Shown here: piece by piece, positions 9,689 to 19,484 of the stretch
Layout of the letters: the number at the start of each line of letters is the position of its first letter
Numbering within the stretch: the stretch's first letter is position 1
NCBI RefSeq assembly: GCF_900105965.1
Contig: NZ_FNTV01000001.1
Coordinates: 1 to 64,000, forward strand
From: Arthrobacter alpinus
GTDB lineage: Bacteria; Actinomycetota; Actinomycetes; Actinomycetales; Micrococcaceae
Length of the DNA stretch: 64,000 nucleotides
Direction of reading: 5' to 3'
Notes under the pieces: generated by a model
The model's database searches: none
What the model was told of the DNA's origin: nothing
The model's input: only the letters and a program-made list of their open reading frames with translations
Position numbers and translations under genes: made by a program

Positions 9689-9791
9689 GCCCGACGTTTG
9701 TGCCGAAAACGGTGTCAACTCGCCAAACGCCCCACAAGATACGCCGTTCTGACGGGTTTGCCCCGTTTTCGCGGCGGGCCGCGACTACCGG

Positions 9792-10291
9792 CTACCGTGA
9801 GCCGTTGCGCACGTCGTTGAGGATGCGGGCCACCGTTTCGGCCAGCGACTCCTCCGCCGTGATCGGCCGCTCCTCGATTCCCGTCAATGGGTCCCAGCCG
9901 TGGTACCAGCCACGCATGGCCTTCTCGCCGAAATCGGCCTGCTTGTGGGCGCGGGTGGCATGCCGGCGAAGCGTTTCCTCGAGCGTGAGGTCATATGCGT
10001 AAAAGTGGCTGGCGCCGGCGTGGTTTTCTTGCAGCCTGCGGAAAGAGCCGCTGTATTTACTGGCGTTGAACATGCCATCGGCAATCACGCTCCTGCCGTG
10101 GTTCAGGGCCAGGGCAGCGGATTGTTCGATCAGCTCAACCGTCAGCGCCGAATAATTTCCACTTTCCCCAGGACGGTGCGGCGGAAATAATCCTGCTCTA
10201 TCCACACACCGGACAACTCCTGTTGCAGGGCGCGGGCAACAGAGCTCTTCCCGGAGCCGGAATTGCCACGCACCACAATGAGCAGGGACAT
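9792..10291 (-). pseudogene. Small P-loop kinase (AAA_33, zeta-like), one frameshift
   Basis: Starting at the ATG at 10291 the protein reads MSLLIVVRGNSGSGKSSVAR, a clear Walker A. It then has EQDYFRRTVLG, and after one lost G in a GGGG run (about 10170) it continues as ESGNYSALTVELI, VIADGMFN and HATRAHKQADFGEKAMRGWY to the stop at 9792. Repaired length is about 167 residues. This is the nucleoside/aminoglycoside-kinase-like AAA_33 family that phosphorylates small molecules. The break occurs in a homopolymer and both halves are conserved, so sequence error is likeliest. Substrate unknown. Confidence 0.8.
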
Positions 10292-10377
10292 GCTTCCATC
10301 CAAGCACGTGTGGCCCCGCAGGCGCACCTGGGTGCATTACGGGGCCACATGCCAGTTAGCGAACGGTGTTGCAGGGA

Positions 10378-10761
10378 TCAGGCTGGAATCACTGCTACGG
10401 CGTCAATCTCCACGAGGAAGTCACCCAGAAATGAGCCCACCGTGGTTCGCGCCGGGTAGGGTGCCTGAACAAATTCCTCGTAGGCGGCGTTGAATCCGGC
10501 AAAATCTCGTGCCGGATCCTGGAGGTGAACGGTTGCCTTGACCACGTGCGAGAAGTCCAAACCGTGAGCGGCGAGCACGGCCGCCAGGTTTTCCATGGCG
10601 GCCCGTGTCTGCTCGCCAATCGTTTCCCCCAGGGTCTCATCCGTGACGGGGTGGTGCGGTGTTTGGCCCGCGGTGTAGAGGAAACCGTTGGCGGCGATGG
10701 CCTGGGAGTATGGGCCTGCCGGAACCGGCGCCTTGTCAGTGATGATTTGTGTGCGGAGCAT
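10378..10761 (-). CDS. RidA family enamine/imine deaminase
   Basis: A 127-residue trimeric YjgF/YER057c/UK114 protein that hydrolyses reactive imines and enamines made by amino-acid-processing enzymes. Visible signatures are APVPAGPYSQAI near the N-terminus, GFLYTAGQTP, the Arg in YPARTTVGSF, and VEIDAVAVIP at the end. It is the last gene of the oxidase-transporter unit at 10.4-14.8 kb, 80 bases after the ATPase, and probably clears imines that the unit's oxidase or a transaminase releases. A normal full-length member. Confidence 0.93.
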   Translation of the reverse strand: MLRTQIITDKAPVPAGPYSQAIAANGFLYTAGQTPHHPVTDETLGETIGEQTRAAMENLAAVLAAHGLDFSHVVKATVHLQDPARDFAGFNAAYEEFVQAPYPARTTVGSFLGDFLVEIDAVAVIPA

Positions 10762-10841
10762 GGGGTTTTCCTTGATGTTCGACGGCGGTCGGGTGCGGCC
10801 GCGCTGTTGGGTGCGTCTGCCGGTGGTGGCAGGGAAGCGGA

Positions 10842-11606
10842 TTACAAAACCTTGGAGAGGAATGCCTTGGTGCGCGCGTGCTTGGGTGAGCCAAGAACTT
10901 CTTCGGGCGGCCCGCTCTCCACCACCACGCCCATGTCCATGAAGATGACCTGGTCGGCCACCTGCCGGGCGAAGGCGAGCTCGTGGGTGACAACCACCAT
11001 GGTCATGCCCTCTGCCGCGAGGTCCTTCATGACCTCCAGGACCTCTCCGACGTTCTCGGGGTCAAGGGCAGAGGTGGGCTCGTCAAAGAGCATGAGCTTG
11101 GGCTTCATGGCCAGGGCCCGGGCAATGGCGATGCGCTGCTGCTGGCCGCCGGAGAGGTCCTGCGGGTAGGAATGCCCCCGGTCGCCCAAGCCAACCCGGT
11201 CCAGCAGGACCTGGGCCTCGGTGATGACTTCCTTCTTGGGCCGGCCCAGGACGTGAACGGGAGCCTCGATGATGTTTTCCATGACCGTCATGTGCGGGAA
11301 CAGATTGAAGCGCTGGAACACCATGCCCGCGGTCAGGCGGGACTTGGCGGTCTGGCTTTCCTTCTTTTCGTACAGGCGGCCGTTGCGTTCGGTGTAACCA
11401 ACCAGCTGCTGATCCACGTAGAGACGGCCGGCGTCGATCTTCTCCAGGTGGTTGATGCAGCGCAGGAATGTGGTTTTGCCGGAGCCGGACGGGCCGATCA
11501 GGCAGGTCACCGTGCCTTGTTCAATTTTCAGGTCGATGCCCTTGAGGATTTCAATGGCCGCGAAGTTCTTGCGAACTCCCTGGGCCTCCACCATTGCTGT
11601 GCTCAT
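10842..11606 (-). CDS. Polar amino-acid ABC transporter ATPase (GlnQ-type)
   Basis: A 254-residue ATP-binding subunit energising the import system encoded just upstream. Walker [10 protein letters not shown] near residue 37, Q-loop [12 protein letters not shown], signature LSGGQQQR, Walker [14 protein letters not shown] and the H-loop VTHE are all intact. The insertion around [14 protein letters not shown] is usual for this amino-acid group. The start overlaps the permease stop by four bases, so the two are translationally coupled. Confidence 0.95.
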   Translation of the reverse strand: MSTAMVEAQGVRKNFAAIEILKGIDLKIEQGTVTCLIGPSGSGKTTFLRCINHLEKIDAGRLYVDQQLVGYTERNGRLYEKKESQTAKSRLTAGMVFQRFNLFPHMTVMENIIEAPVHVLGRPKKEVITEAQVLLDRVGLGDRGHSYPQDLSGGQQQRIAIARALAMKPKLMLFDEPTSALDPENVGEVLEVMKDLAAEGMTMVVVTHELAFARQVADQVIFMDMGVVVESGPPEEVLGSPKHARTKAFLSKVL

Positions 11607-12535
11607 GATGCTTTCCTTCTCTTGGGCCGGCGAACCAGGCGGGTTGCTGTGTCAAAGCCGCGACCGTAGCGCCGCTCAAGCTTGTTTTGGAAGTAGCTCA
11701 GTACGGTGGTCATGAGCAGGTACCAGAGGCTGGCCACAATGAGCAGCGGGATGGTCTGGTAGTTGAACGAGTAGATGATCTGGGCCGAGTACAGCAGGTC
11801 GGAGATGGCCAGGACGCTGACCAGGGAGGTGCCCTTGAGCATGGAGATGACCTGGTTGCCCGTGGGCGGCAGAACCACGCGCATGGCCTGCGGCAGGACA
11901 ACACGCAGCATCAGCTTGCTGCGGTTCATGCCCAAGGCGCGGGCGGCGTCGTACTGGCCCTTGTCTACAGAGCTGATGCCGCTGCGGATGATCTCAGCCA
12001 TGTAGGCGGCCTCGTTCAAAGCCAGGCCCAACAGGGCCGCACCGAGCGGGGAGATCAGGACGTTGGCCGAGCCGATGACCACGGAAGGTCCACCGAACGG
12101 CAAGCCCAACGCAATCACCGGGTACAGGGCTGCAACGTTGTACCAAAAAATCAACTGGACCAACAGGGGAGTGCCGCGGAAGAACCAGATGTAGGCACGG
12201 CTGAGCGTCCTCAGAATGGGGTTGCTGGACAGGCGCATGATCGCGAGCACCGTGCCGAGCAGGATGCCCACCGTCATGGAGACCACCGTCAGCATCAGCG
12301 TCAGCCCGGCGCCGCTCATGATCTCCGGGGAGAACAGGTAAGAGACGACGACGTCCCAGTGGTAGCGCTCATTGGTGGATACATCCAGGGCCGCGCTCGC
12401 GGCAACGAGGATCAGGACAATGGCGAGGGCGTTGCGGATGGGGTGGCGCAGGGGCACCACCGGGACAGAACCACCCGTTGCTGCTGGGGGAACGTGGTGC
12501 GAATCAGTGGATGAAAGCGTTGGTTGTTGCTGCAT
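11603..12535 (-). CDS. Polar amino-acid ABC transporter permease (HisM/GlnP-type)
   Basis: A 310-residue inner-membrane subunit with one N-terminal helix (about residues 35-52) followed by the typical five-helix permease core. It has [19 protein letters not shown] and the EAA loop [23 protein letters not shown] choose the ATG at 12535 because an AGGAGG ribosome site lies eight bases before it; the GTG at 12544 lies inside that site. It works with the adjacent lipoprotein (12562) and ATPase. One permease gene implies a homodimeric channel. Confidence 0.95.
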   Translation of the reverse strand: MQQQPTLSSTDSHHVPPAATGGSVPVVPLRHPIRNALAIVLILVAASAALDVSTNERYHWDVVVSYLFSPEIMSGAGLTLMLTVVSMTVGILLGTVLAIMRLSSNPILRTLSRAYIWFFRGTPLLVQLIFWYNVAALYPVIALGLPFGGPSVVIGSANVLISPLGAALLGLALNEAAYMAEIIRSGISSVDKGQYDAARALGMNRSKLMLRVVLPQAMRVVLPPTGNQVISMLKGTSLVSVLAISDLLYSAQIIYSFNYQTIPLLIVASLWYLLMTTVLSYFQNKLERRYGRGFDTATRLVRRPKRRKAS

Positions 12536-12561
12536 GGTGTTCACCTCCTATGGGGTGGAAT

Positions 12562-13473
12562 CTATTGGGCGAAATTGACGCGGGGATCGGCGATGGCACT
12601 GCCATCCAGGCCGTACTTCTTCAGAACTAACTGGTAGGAATCGCTTTTGACGATGTCCACCATGGCGGTGGAGACCGCCTTGACCAACCCGGACTCGATG
12701 GGCAGGCCAACCCCGACCGGGGTGAAGTCGTATTGGGAGGAAATCTCGATGGCCGGGTTGGCCTTGGCGGCAAAGTCCAGGATGGGGGAGTCGGCCAGCA
12801 CCGCGTCCAGGCGGCCGCTTGTCAGGGCGGAAATGGCCTGCCGGGTGTCTTGGAATTCGCTGTCCTGAATTGGCTCCTTGCCCTCCGCCAGGCATTTCTC
12901 GTTGGCGGCAGGCACGTTGGCGGTGAGCTGGTAGGAGCCGATCAACAGCCCCACCTTCTTCCCGCACAGGGCTGCTTCCTCCGTGATGGCCCCTGGGTTG
13001 CCAACGGGCACAGCAATCGAGTTGCCCATCTGCAGATAATCCACAAAGTCCAGAACCTTCATCCTGTTTTCGGTGGGTGTCATCGAGGCAACCGTCATGT
13101 CATAGCGGCCGGCTGCCATGCCGGGAATGATCGAATCAAAGTTGGTGACCTTGATGTCAACCTTTACCCCCAGGGCCTGGCCGATCAGCCGGGCGATGTC
13201 CGGGTTGCTGCCCGTCATCTCACGGGTGCCCTCCTTGTAAAACTGGGTGGGCGGTTCGTTGGTGGGGATGGCCACCGTGAGCACTTTGGCTGCCTTGATG
13301 GAATCCGGCAGTTGCGCCGCGGCGGCTTCATTGAATGCCATGGCGGGAATGTCTGTGCCCAGTTCCGCGATGCCGTCGCTGGCCGTCGAACTTCCACACG
13401 CTGTCAGGGAGAGCAGCAGGGCTGAGGAAAGTACGACGGCGGCTGCCTTGCGGACTGCGATTGGCGTGCCCAT
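12562..13473 (-). CDS. ABC transporter substrate-binding lipoprotein (polar amino-acid type)
   Basis: A 303-residue solute-binding protein, exported and lipid-anchored: a basic start, a hydrophobic stretch, then the lipobox LTAC at about residues 23-26. The mature part has the family-3 SBP pattern LTVAIPTNEPPTQFYKEG and YDMTVASMTPTENRMKVLDFVDY. It captures the solute for the neighbouring permease. Its ATG overlaps the stop of the oxidase gene by one base. The ligand is unknown; a hydroxy or amino acid oxidised by the oxidase is the natural guess. Confidence 0.94.
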   Translation of the reverse strand: MGTPIAVRKAAAVVLSSALLLSLTACGSSTASDGIAELGTDIPAMAFNEAAAAQLPDSIKAAKVLTVAIPTNEPPTQFYKEGTREMTGSNPDIARLIGQALGVKVDIKVTNFDSIIPGMAAGRYDMTVASMTPTENRMKVLDFVDYLQMGNSIAVPVGNPGAITEEAALCGKKVGLLIGSYQLTANVPAANEKCLAEGKEPIQDSEFQDTRQAISALTSGRLDAVLADSPILDFAAKANPAIEISSQYDFTPVGVGLPIESGLVKAVSTAMVDIVKSDSYQLVLKKYGLDGSAIADPRVNFAQ

Positions 13474-14786
13474 CAGGGGGTTCCCATGTCGGCCAGGGAC
13501 AATTCCGGTTCCGGGGCGGCGGCAACCTGGTTTGATTCAGCGGGGCCGGGGACAAACAATTCTCTGCGGTGGCGGATGAGCTCGCGTCCGCCTTCCTTCA
13601 GCTCTGCCACGCTGGTGACACCCAGCAGGGCCATGGTTCGGTGCATTTCAGCCTTGAACAGCTTAAGTACATGGGCAACTCCTGCCTCGCCGGCGGCCGC
13701 GAGCCCGTACAAATAGGGGCGGCCAATGGCGCATGAATCGGCACCCAGGGCCAGGGCCTTGATGACGTCAGAGCCGCGGCGGATGCCACCGTCCACAATG
13801 ATTTCCATGCGCCCGTCGACGGCCGCCACCATCTCCGGAAGTACGTCCATGGGGGAGGCCATGTGGTCCAGCTGGCGGCCACCGTGGTTGCTGGCCTGGA
13901 TGGCGTCGAAGCCCATGCCTGCGGCAATGGCGGCATCCTTCGGGTTGACGCAGCCCTTGAGTATGATGGGGCCGTTCCAGCGGGCGCGGATTTCCGCCAG
14001 GTCGTTCCAGTCTGTGGGTTCGTAGGCGCCGGCCAGCAGCGTGCGCCACATGTCGGGGGTGCTGGTGAGCGGACCCGTCGGGACTTCTGCGTCAAGGTTG
14101 GGGAAGGCAATGGCGTCGCTGGTGATGAAGCCCAGTGCCCAGCGGGGGCGCAGAGCTCCTTCAAGCACGGTCTTGGGCTTGATGGACGGCGGTGCCGTGA
14201 AGCCGTTGCGGTAGTCGCGCTCGCGGTGTCCGATGTCGCGGCAGTCAATGTTGACGATGAGTGCCTCGTAGCCGGCGTTGGACACGCGGTCCAGGACTGC
14301 CTGGAGCAAGGCCGGATCATTGGTGGGCTCCATGTTGAACCAGCGGCGCAGCCCGGGGGTTGCCTCGGAAACGGCCTCCATGGTGGTGGTGCTCAGGTGT
14401 GCCAGGCCGTATGGAACGCCTGCGGCACGTGCTGCCCGGGCCGCGGCAATCTCGCCCTGCGGGTGGAAGAGGCGGGTGCCGCCGGTGGGGGAGAGCCAGA
14501 GCGGCATGGACGAGGGGCCGCCCAGGATGGTGGTTTTCAGGCTGAGGTTTTCCACGGAGCCCCACTTGGGCATGAAGGACCAGTCGTTGTAGGACTCGAT
14601 GTTGCGGCGCATGGAGGCCTCGTCCTCGCCGCCGCCCTCGATGTAGTCAAGAATGCTCTTGGGCAGGGCCTTGGCCGCCAATTTCTGCATGTCCCCAACG
14701 CTGTAGCAGCGCCTGTTCAGGCGTTCGGCAGTTGATCTCGCCGGGCCTTGGACCGAAGCCAGTGCTGTGATGTCCTTGAATTTCAT
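13473..14786 (-). CDS. FMN-dependent alpha-hydroxy-acid oxidase/dehydrogenase
   Basis: A 437-residue TIM-barrel flavoenzyme of the lactate/glycolate oxidase family that oxidises L-2-hydroxy acids. Seen are DYIEGGGEDEASMRRN near residue 40, PLWLSPTG, LIVNIDCRDIGHRERDYRNG, ILKGCVNPKDA, and the active-site run SNHGGRQLD with its catalytic His followed by the FMN phosphate motif VDGGIRRGSDVIKALALGA. The ATG at 14786 is used because an AAGGA site lies seven bases before it; the frame is open further upstream without support. First gene of an operon with an amino-acid ABC importer and RidA, divergent from a PucR regulator. The presence of RidA makes an amino-acid-derived substrate worth considering. 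Confidence 0.92.
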   Translation of the reverse strand: MKFKDITALASVQGPARSTAERLNRRCYSVGDMQKLAAKALPKSILDYIEGGGEDEASMRRNIESYNDWSFMPKWGSVENLSLKTTILGGPSSMPLWLSPTGGTRLFHPQGEIAAARAARAAGVPYGLAHLSTTTMEAVSEATPGLRRWFNMEPTNDPALLQAVLDRVSNAGYEALIVNIDCRDIGHRERDYRNGFTAPPSIKPKTVLEGALRPRWALGFITSDAIAFPNLDAEVPTGPLTSTPDMWRTLLAGAYEPTDWNDLAEIRARWNGPIILKGCVNPKDAAIAAGMGFDAIQASNHGGRQLDHMASPMDVLPEMVAAVDGRMEIIVDGGIRRGSDVIKALALGADSCAIGRPYLYGLAAAGEAGVAHVLKLFKAEMHRTMALLGVTSVAELKEGGRELIRHRRELFVPGPAESNQVAAAPEPELSLADMGTP

Positions 14787-14942
14787 CTCTGATTCCTTTT
14801 GTTGCGCTGCAGCTTCCGGGTGGCCGGCTGCTACCGAGAGAATTAGTGTGTCCCGCCTCACTCAATGGTGACGTGGATCTCCTGTCTGCTATATGTGAAA
14901 ATCTCCAACAGTTTTCGGAATCGGCTGTGATAACGTCCAAGC

Positions 14943-16589
14943 ATGGACGTTGAGGATCAGAACCAGGGGCAACGCGGCACCCATGATGGAGCCGTTTCCC
15001 TTGCAGACTGCATCACCTTGATGCAGGCGGACCTGGTGCATGTCAATCCCAGCCCATCGACGTCAGGGCACCGCGTGGCAGGTGTTCTCATGTACGATCC
15101 CCTGGCTGAAATGACAACGGTTGCGGACAGCATCATCCTGGCGGTTGGGCTTAGCTGCGAATCGCCAGGCTTTCTCACACTGCTGGAGCGGGCAACCCGG
15201 GGGAATGCTGCGGCAGTGGTGGTTAAGGCTTACGGCGCATCCATGGGCCGGATGCGTGCCGCTGTCGAGCCTTTCGGGTTGGCCGTGTTGGTTGCACCGG
15301 ATTCCGCTGAGTGGAGCAGGTTGGTCACCTTGGCGCGGGCCGCGGTGGGTGGGGCCGGAACAGACTCGGTCTCGGGCGTGCGGCTCGGTGACCTCTATGC
15401 CTTCGCCAATGCGGCGGCGTCCATCGCCAATGGCGCCGTCAGCATTGTCGATCCCCTTGGGCGCGTCCTTGGTTATTCCACCCTGCCGGGCCAACCCATT
15501 GACGAGCTTCGCCGGGTCACAACTCTTTCCCTTGAAGAGACCACGGCGCCAGCGTTCGACAAGGATTTCAAGACCGTCTACGACTCCGCCACAGCCATCC
15601 TCATCCCCGCCACGGATCAGGAGTTGGGCAGATTGGCGCTCGCCGTCCGCGCGGGGGACGAGCTGCTGGGTTCCATGTGGATCATTGATCCGGGGGCGGA
15701 GCGTCGCGGTGCTGCCCTTGCTGCCTTGGACAGGATGGCGGCGCTGGCTGGGCTGCACATGCTCCATGCGCGTGCCGCCCTCGACTTTGGCCAGCGCAGA
15801 AACGCCGATTTGATCAGGACGCTCCTGGATGACACCGCCCACGCCTCATTTGCGGCGGCCCAACTGGGCCTGGATGCGGCCAAGGGCTTTGCCGTTGCGG
15901 CATTTTCGATAGTCCGGCCCAAGACGGGAAACCTGGAATCGATACAGGAAATTCAGAAACTCCTGCATCTGGTCACCACAGTCTGCACGGTGCAGTTTGG
16001 CAGCAGCCACAGCGCCATGATTGATTCGGTGGTTTACGCGCTGCTGCCATGTGAGGGCAACACGCCACGATCGGTGCACAGGCGCGTGGTTGCCGACATT
16101 GGTGCGTATTCCCAGACCATCAGCAGCTACCCTTTGATTGCCGCGGTCGGTGGGATTGCCCTCGATGTTGAGGATCTCCCCGCCTCCAGGGCCCAGGCGT
16201 TGCAAACACTGAAATTACTTGTGAGTCGCCAACCCGTCAAGGGCGGCGCCAAATCTGCTGCCAGCCTGTATGAGGACCACCGGGTTCCGCTGAATCTGTT
16301 GCAGATCGGGGCATTCATTGATGAGCAGGACATGGCTGATGCTGATGACCTTGCCGCGCTGCAGGCCCACGACAACGAGCACCAGAGTGAGTATGTGGAT
16401 ACCCTGCGGGCCTATCTGGAATCCAATGGGAACATCTCCGCCATGGCCGCACGGCTTCATGTGCACAACAACACCGTCCGCTACCGACTCACCCGGCTGG
16501 CGGCAGACTTTGGGCTGGACCTGGACGATCCGCACAAGCGGCTGTGGCTGTGGCTGCGGCTGGTGACCATGGATCTTGCCAGCCGTTAA
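14943..16589 (+). CDS. PucR family transcriptional regulator
   Basis: A 548-residue regulator with an N-terminal purine-catabolism-type sensor (about residues 15-140), a middle GGDEF-like/CdaR region, and a C-terminal PucR HTH_30 domain: AYLESNGNISAMAARLHVHNNTVRYRL and LDDPHKRLWLWLRL. It is transcribed away from the oxidase-ABC-RidA operon with 156 bases between them, so it is the likely substrate-responsive activator of that operon. Family members respond to small metabolites such as ureides, amino acids or hydroxy acids. Confidence 0.9.
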   Translation: MDVEDQNQGQRGTHDGAVSLADCITLMQADLVHVNPSPSTSGHRVAGVLMYDPLAEMTTVADSIILAVGLSCESPGFLTLLERATRGNAAAVVVKAYGASMGRMRAAVEPFGLAVLVAPDSAEWSRLVTLARAAVGGAGTDSVSGVRLGDLYAFANAAASIANGAVSIVDPLGRVLGYSTLPGQPIDELRRVTTLSLEETTAPAFDKDFKTVYDSATAILIPATDQELGRLALAVRAGDELLGSMWIIDPGAERRGAALAALDRMAALAGLHMLHARAALDFGQRRNADLIRTLLDDTAHASFAAAQLGLDAAKGFAVAAFSIVRPKTGNLESIQEIQKLLHLVTTVCTVQFGSSHSAMIDSVVYALLPCEGNTPRSVHRRVVADIGAYSQTISSYPLIAAVGGIALDVEDLPASRAQALQTLKLLVSRQPVKGGAKSAASLYEDHRVPLNLLQIGAFIDEQDMADADDLAALQAHDNEHQSEYVDTLRAYLESNGNISAMAARLHVHNNTVRYRLTRLAADFGLDLDDPHKRLWLWLRLVTMDLASR

Positions 16590-16678
16590 GCCCAACCCGG
16601 AAGCGGCATGTGACGGCATTGTTTCCTGGGCCGAGGGACGGATGTGGCGCGGCCACCGCGCGTGGCTAGGCTTGGCCG

Positions 16679-18097
16679 GTGATCTTTAAACGTGCGACGA
16701 CGACCGGCAGCAGTTCTTTCAGCCGCGCCTTGGCGCTTTTGGTCGCCGGCACGTATTTCATGGAGATTCTTGATGGCACCATCATCGCCACGGCCGCGCC
16801 CGGCATTGCCGCAGATCTAAGCGTCCGTCCGGTCGATATCAACCTGGCCATGACCGCGTACCTGATCACGCTGGCGGTGGGCATCCCCATCAGCGGTTGG
16901 CTGGCCGAGCGATTTGGAGCCAGGAAAGTTTTTACGGTAGCCATTGCCGTCTTCACAATCGCGTCCTTGTTGTGTGCGCTCAGCCCAAACCTTGCTGTCC
17001 TGTGTGGTTCCCGTATGCTCCAAGGTCTTGGTGGAGCCATGATGGTCCCGGTGGGCAGGCTCGTGGTTTTGCGCGATGCCGACAGGAAAGAGTTCCTCGA
17101 AGCCATCGCCTACCTGACCTGGCCGGCCCTCATTGCGCCTGTTCTGGCCCCGGTCCTCGGTGGACTCTTGGTCACCTACGCCAGTTGGCACTGGATCTTC
17201 CTGATCAACGTGCCCCTTGGGATTCTCGCCTTCCTTGTGGCACTCAAGGTTGTGCCTGACATCCGTGCCCGCAGGGTCCCGCCACCGGATTGGGTTGGAT
17301 TCATCCTGACAGGAGCAGCGCTGGCTGCGTTGGTGATCGGCATGGAACTGGTGGGTTCGGCACCCACGCCGTGGGTCGCCGTCGTTCTTTGGCTGGTACT
17401 CGCCATTGCCTGCACGGCCGGGGCCCTGTGGTGGTTCAAGCGCTCACGGCACCCGTTGCTGGATCTGAGGGCCCTGCGCATACAAACCTTCAGGGTGGGC
17501 AATGCCGGTGGTGGCATGTATCGGCTGATTATCAACGCCGTACCGTTCCTGTTGCCGTTGATGTTCATGCTGGGATTTGGCTGGAGTGCGTTTCAGGCGG
17601 GCCTGATGACCATGGCGGTGTTTGCCGGCAATGTCCTGATCAAGCCGGCCACGTCCCCGCTCATTAGGAGCCTCGGATTCCGGAATGTCCTGCTGGTAAG
17701 CAACATCGGCGGGGCTTTGGTGCTGATGGCCTGTGCATTCCTGGGCCCGCAGACACCTTTGGCTGTGATTGCCGTGGTGCTTTTTGTCAGCGGTGTGCTG
17801 CGTTCGATCGGATTCAGCGCCTACAACACCTTGCAGTTTGCGGATGTTCCCAAGGCTCGAATGGCTGGAGCCAACACCCTTTCCTCTACGATTTCCCAGA
17901 TCGCCACCGGCCTGGGCATTGCCGTGGGTGCGCTGATTTTGCGAGCCGCGCAGACGCTGCTGGAGGGAACCGCTGTCACCGACGCCGTGGTGAGCTATCA
18001 GTGGACCTTTGCGGTGTTGGGCATCATCATGATCTATCCGGTGGTGGAGGCGTTGCTCATGCACCGAAGCGGCGGAGACCAGGTGCGGACTCGGTAG
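16679..18097 (+). CDS. MFS drug exporter, DHA2 (EmrB/QacA) family
   Basis: A 472-residue transporter with about 14 hydrophobic helices. The family marks are MEILDGTIIATAAPGIAADL in helix 1 (motif D), GWLAERFGARKVF after helix 2 (motif A), and LQGLGGAMMVPVGRLVV in helix 4-5. It expels drugs or metabolites with proton coupling. The start is GTG at 16679. The last 41 bases overlap the convergent MFS gene. Not obviously part of the PucR unit; its substrate is unknown. Confidence 0.92.
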   Translation: MIFKRATTTGSSSFSRALALLVAGTYFMEILDGTIIATAAPGIAADLSVRPVDINLAMTAYLITLAVGIPISGWLAERFGARKVFTVAIAVFTIASLLCALSPNLAVLCGSRMLQGLGGAMMVPVGRLVVLRDADRKEFLEAIAYLTWPALIAPVLAPVLGGLLVTYASWHWIFLINVPLGILAFLVALKVVPDIRARRVPPPDWVGFILTGAALAALVIGMELVGSAPTPWVAVVLWLVLAIACTAGALWWFKRSRHPLLDLRALRIQTFRVGNAGGGMYRLIINAVPFLLPLMFMLGFGWSAFQAGLMTMAVFAGNVLIKPATSPLIRSLGFRNVLLVSNIGGALVLMACAFLGPQTPLAVIAVVLFVSGVLRSIGFSAYNTLQFADVPKARMAGANTLSSTISQIATGLGIAVGALILRAAQTLLEGTAVTDAVVSYQWTFAVLGIIMIYPVVEALLMHRSGGDQVRTR

Positions 18098-19370
18098 CTT
18101 TTCGCTCACCGGCATTGCGAGCCGGAAGCAGCACCATCGCGGCCACCGCGGCGAGGAACATCAACACGGCCAAAACAGCCACCATCGCGCTCCAGCCGCT
18201 GTGCTGAAACACCAGGCCGGAACTCCAGCCAACCACACTCGAGCCGGCGTAATAGCTGAGGTTGTACAGCGAGGAAGCCTGGGCCCGGCCCGTGGTGGCC
18301 AAGGCTCCTGTCCAGCCCGAGGCGATACTGTGCGCACCGAAGAAACCAGCCGTGAACAACACCAGGCCCACCAGGATCATGACCACGGGACTGGCCAGCG
18401 TCAGGGCCAGTCCCGTGACCATGGTTGCCGTACATGCCAACAGCACGGTGCGGCGGCCCCAGCGACTTGCAAGAGATGACACTGCTTTGGAAGAGATTGT
18501 TCCCGCGAGGTAGGCCAGAAAAAGCAAGGCCACAGCCGACGCCGGAAAAAGGTAGGGCGGTGCCTCCAGCCGGAAGCCGAGGTAGTTGTAGACGCTGACG
18601 AATGTCCCCATCAGCAGGAAGGCCTGTGCGTACAAGGCCAGCAATTTGGCGTTGCGCAGCTGGGGGATCAACTTGCCCAGAACGGCACCAAAACCTTCGG
18701 TCCGCGATGGAACAAAACCCCGCGGTTTGGGGGCCAACACAAGAAAACCGGCGGCCGCAGCGGCCGCGCAGAGCGACACTGCCAGGGTGCCCATGCGCCA
18801 GCCCGCAACGTCAGCGACAGGTCCGGCCAGCAGCCGCCCGAACAGGCCGCCCAAGGTGGTGCCGGCAACGTAGGCGCCCGCGGCAGCTGCTGCGTGGCGC
18901 GGGCTGACCTCTTCGGTCAGGTAAGCAATGGCAAGGGCCGGGATCCCGCCCAACGCGGCACCCTCCAGAACGCGCAATAGCAGCAGGACCTCAAAGGTTG
19001 GAGACAGGGGGACCAGCAGCCCCAAGATGGTTGCCAGAATGACGGCCAGCCCCATGGTCCGCACGCGCCCCCAGCGGTCCGCCACAAAAGACCAGGGCAG
19101 GACGGCAACGGCAAGGCCTACCGTGGCCGCCGAAATACTGAGGGACGTCTGCGCTGCTGTGACATCCAGATCGCGGGAAAGCAGGGGCAGGATGCCTTGG
19201 AGTGAATATAGCTGCGCAAACGTTGCCACGCCCGCACATGCCAAGGCGGCTAGGACTCTGCGGTAGCCGGAGGTCCCTTGGAGATGCCCGGCCCACGAAG
19301 TGTCCGGGGCAGGCCAATTCGCACTCACTCGTGTGAGTCCTATGCGGTTCATCGGGGGGTCCTGGTCCAT
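18057..19370 (-). CDS. MFS transporter, YnfM/AraJ-like 12-helix
   Basis: About 437 residues with 12 predicted helices, motif A-like FVADRWGRVRTMG after helix 2 and an amphipathic SSLASRWGRRTVLL loop between the halves. It resembles the YnfM/inner-membrane efflux group. It is divergent from the LysR gene at 19485, a usual regulator-exporter pair. I take ATG at 19370 (MDQDPPMNR); an ATG at 19352 or GTG at 19400 are alternatives. The 3' end overlaps the convergent DHA2 exporter. Confidence 0.9.
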   Translation of the reverse strand: MDQDPPMNRIGLTRVSANWPAPDTSWAGHLQGTSGYRRVLAALACAGVATFAQLYSLQGILPLLSRDLDVTAAQTSLSISAATVGLAVAVLPWSFVADRWGRVRTMGLAVILATILGLLVPLSPTFEVLLLLRVLEGAALGGIPALAIAYLTEEVSPRHAAAAAGAYVAGTTLGGLFGRLLAGPVADVAGWRMGTLAVSLCAAAAAAGFLVLAPKPRGFVPSRTEGFGAVLGKLIPQLRNAKLLALYAQAFLLMGTFVSVYNYLGFRLEAPPYLFPASAVALLFLAYLAGTISSKAVSSLASRWGRRTVLLACTATMVTGLALTLASPVVMILVGLVLFTAGFFGAHSIASGWTGALATTGRAQASSLYNLSYYAGSSVVGWSSGLVFQHSGWSAMVAVLAVLMFLAAVAAMVLLPARNAGERKATESAPGLRRFGA

Positions 19371-19484
19371 GTCAATCACATATTCAACCGTAGAACTCAC
19401 AAATCAATGCGTCTAATGCATTGAAATTGGTTCATTTATCCATTTTTGGATGACACGCGGGTGGTGCCCATGGTTCCATGAGGC

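Noticed and set aside
9707..9775. CGAAAACGG..CCGTTTTCG inverted repeat after the ferritin-like gene
   Set aside because: The arms are only nine bases with about 50 bases between them, too long a loop for a convincing terminator; could be chance.
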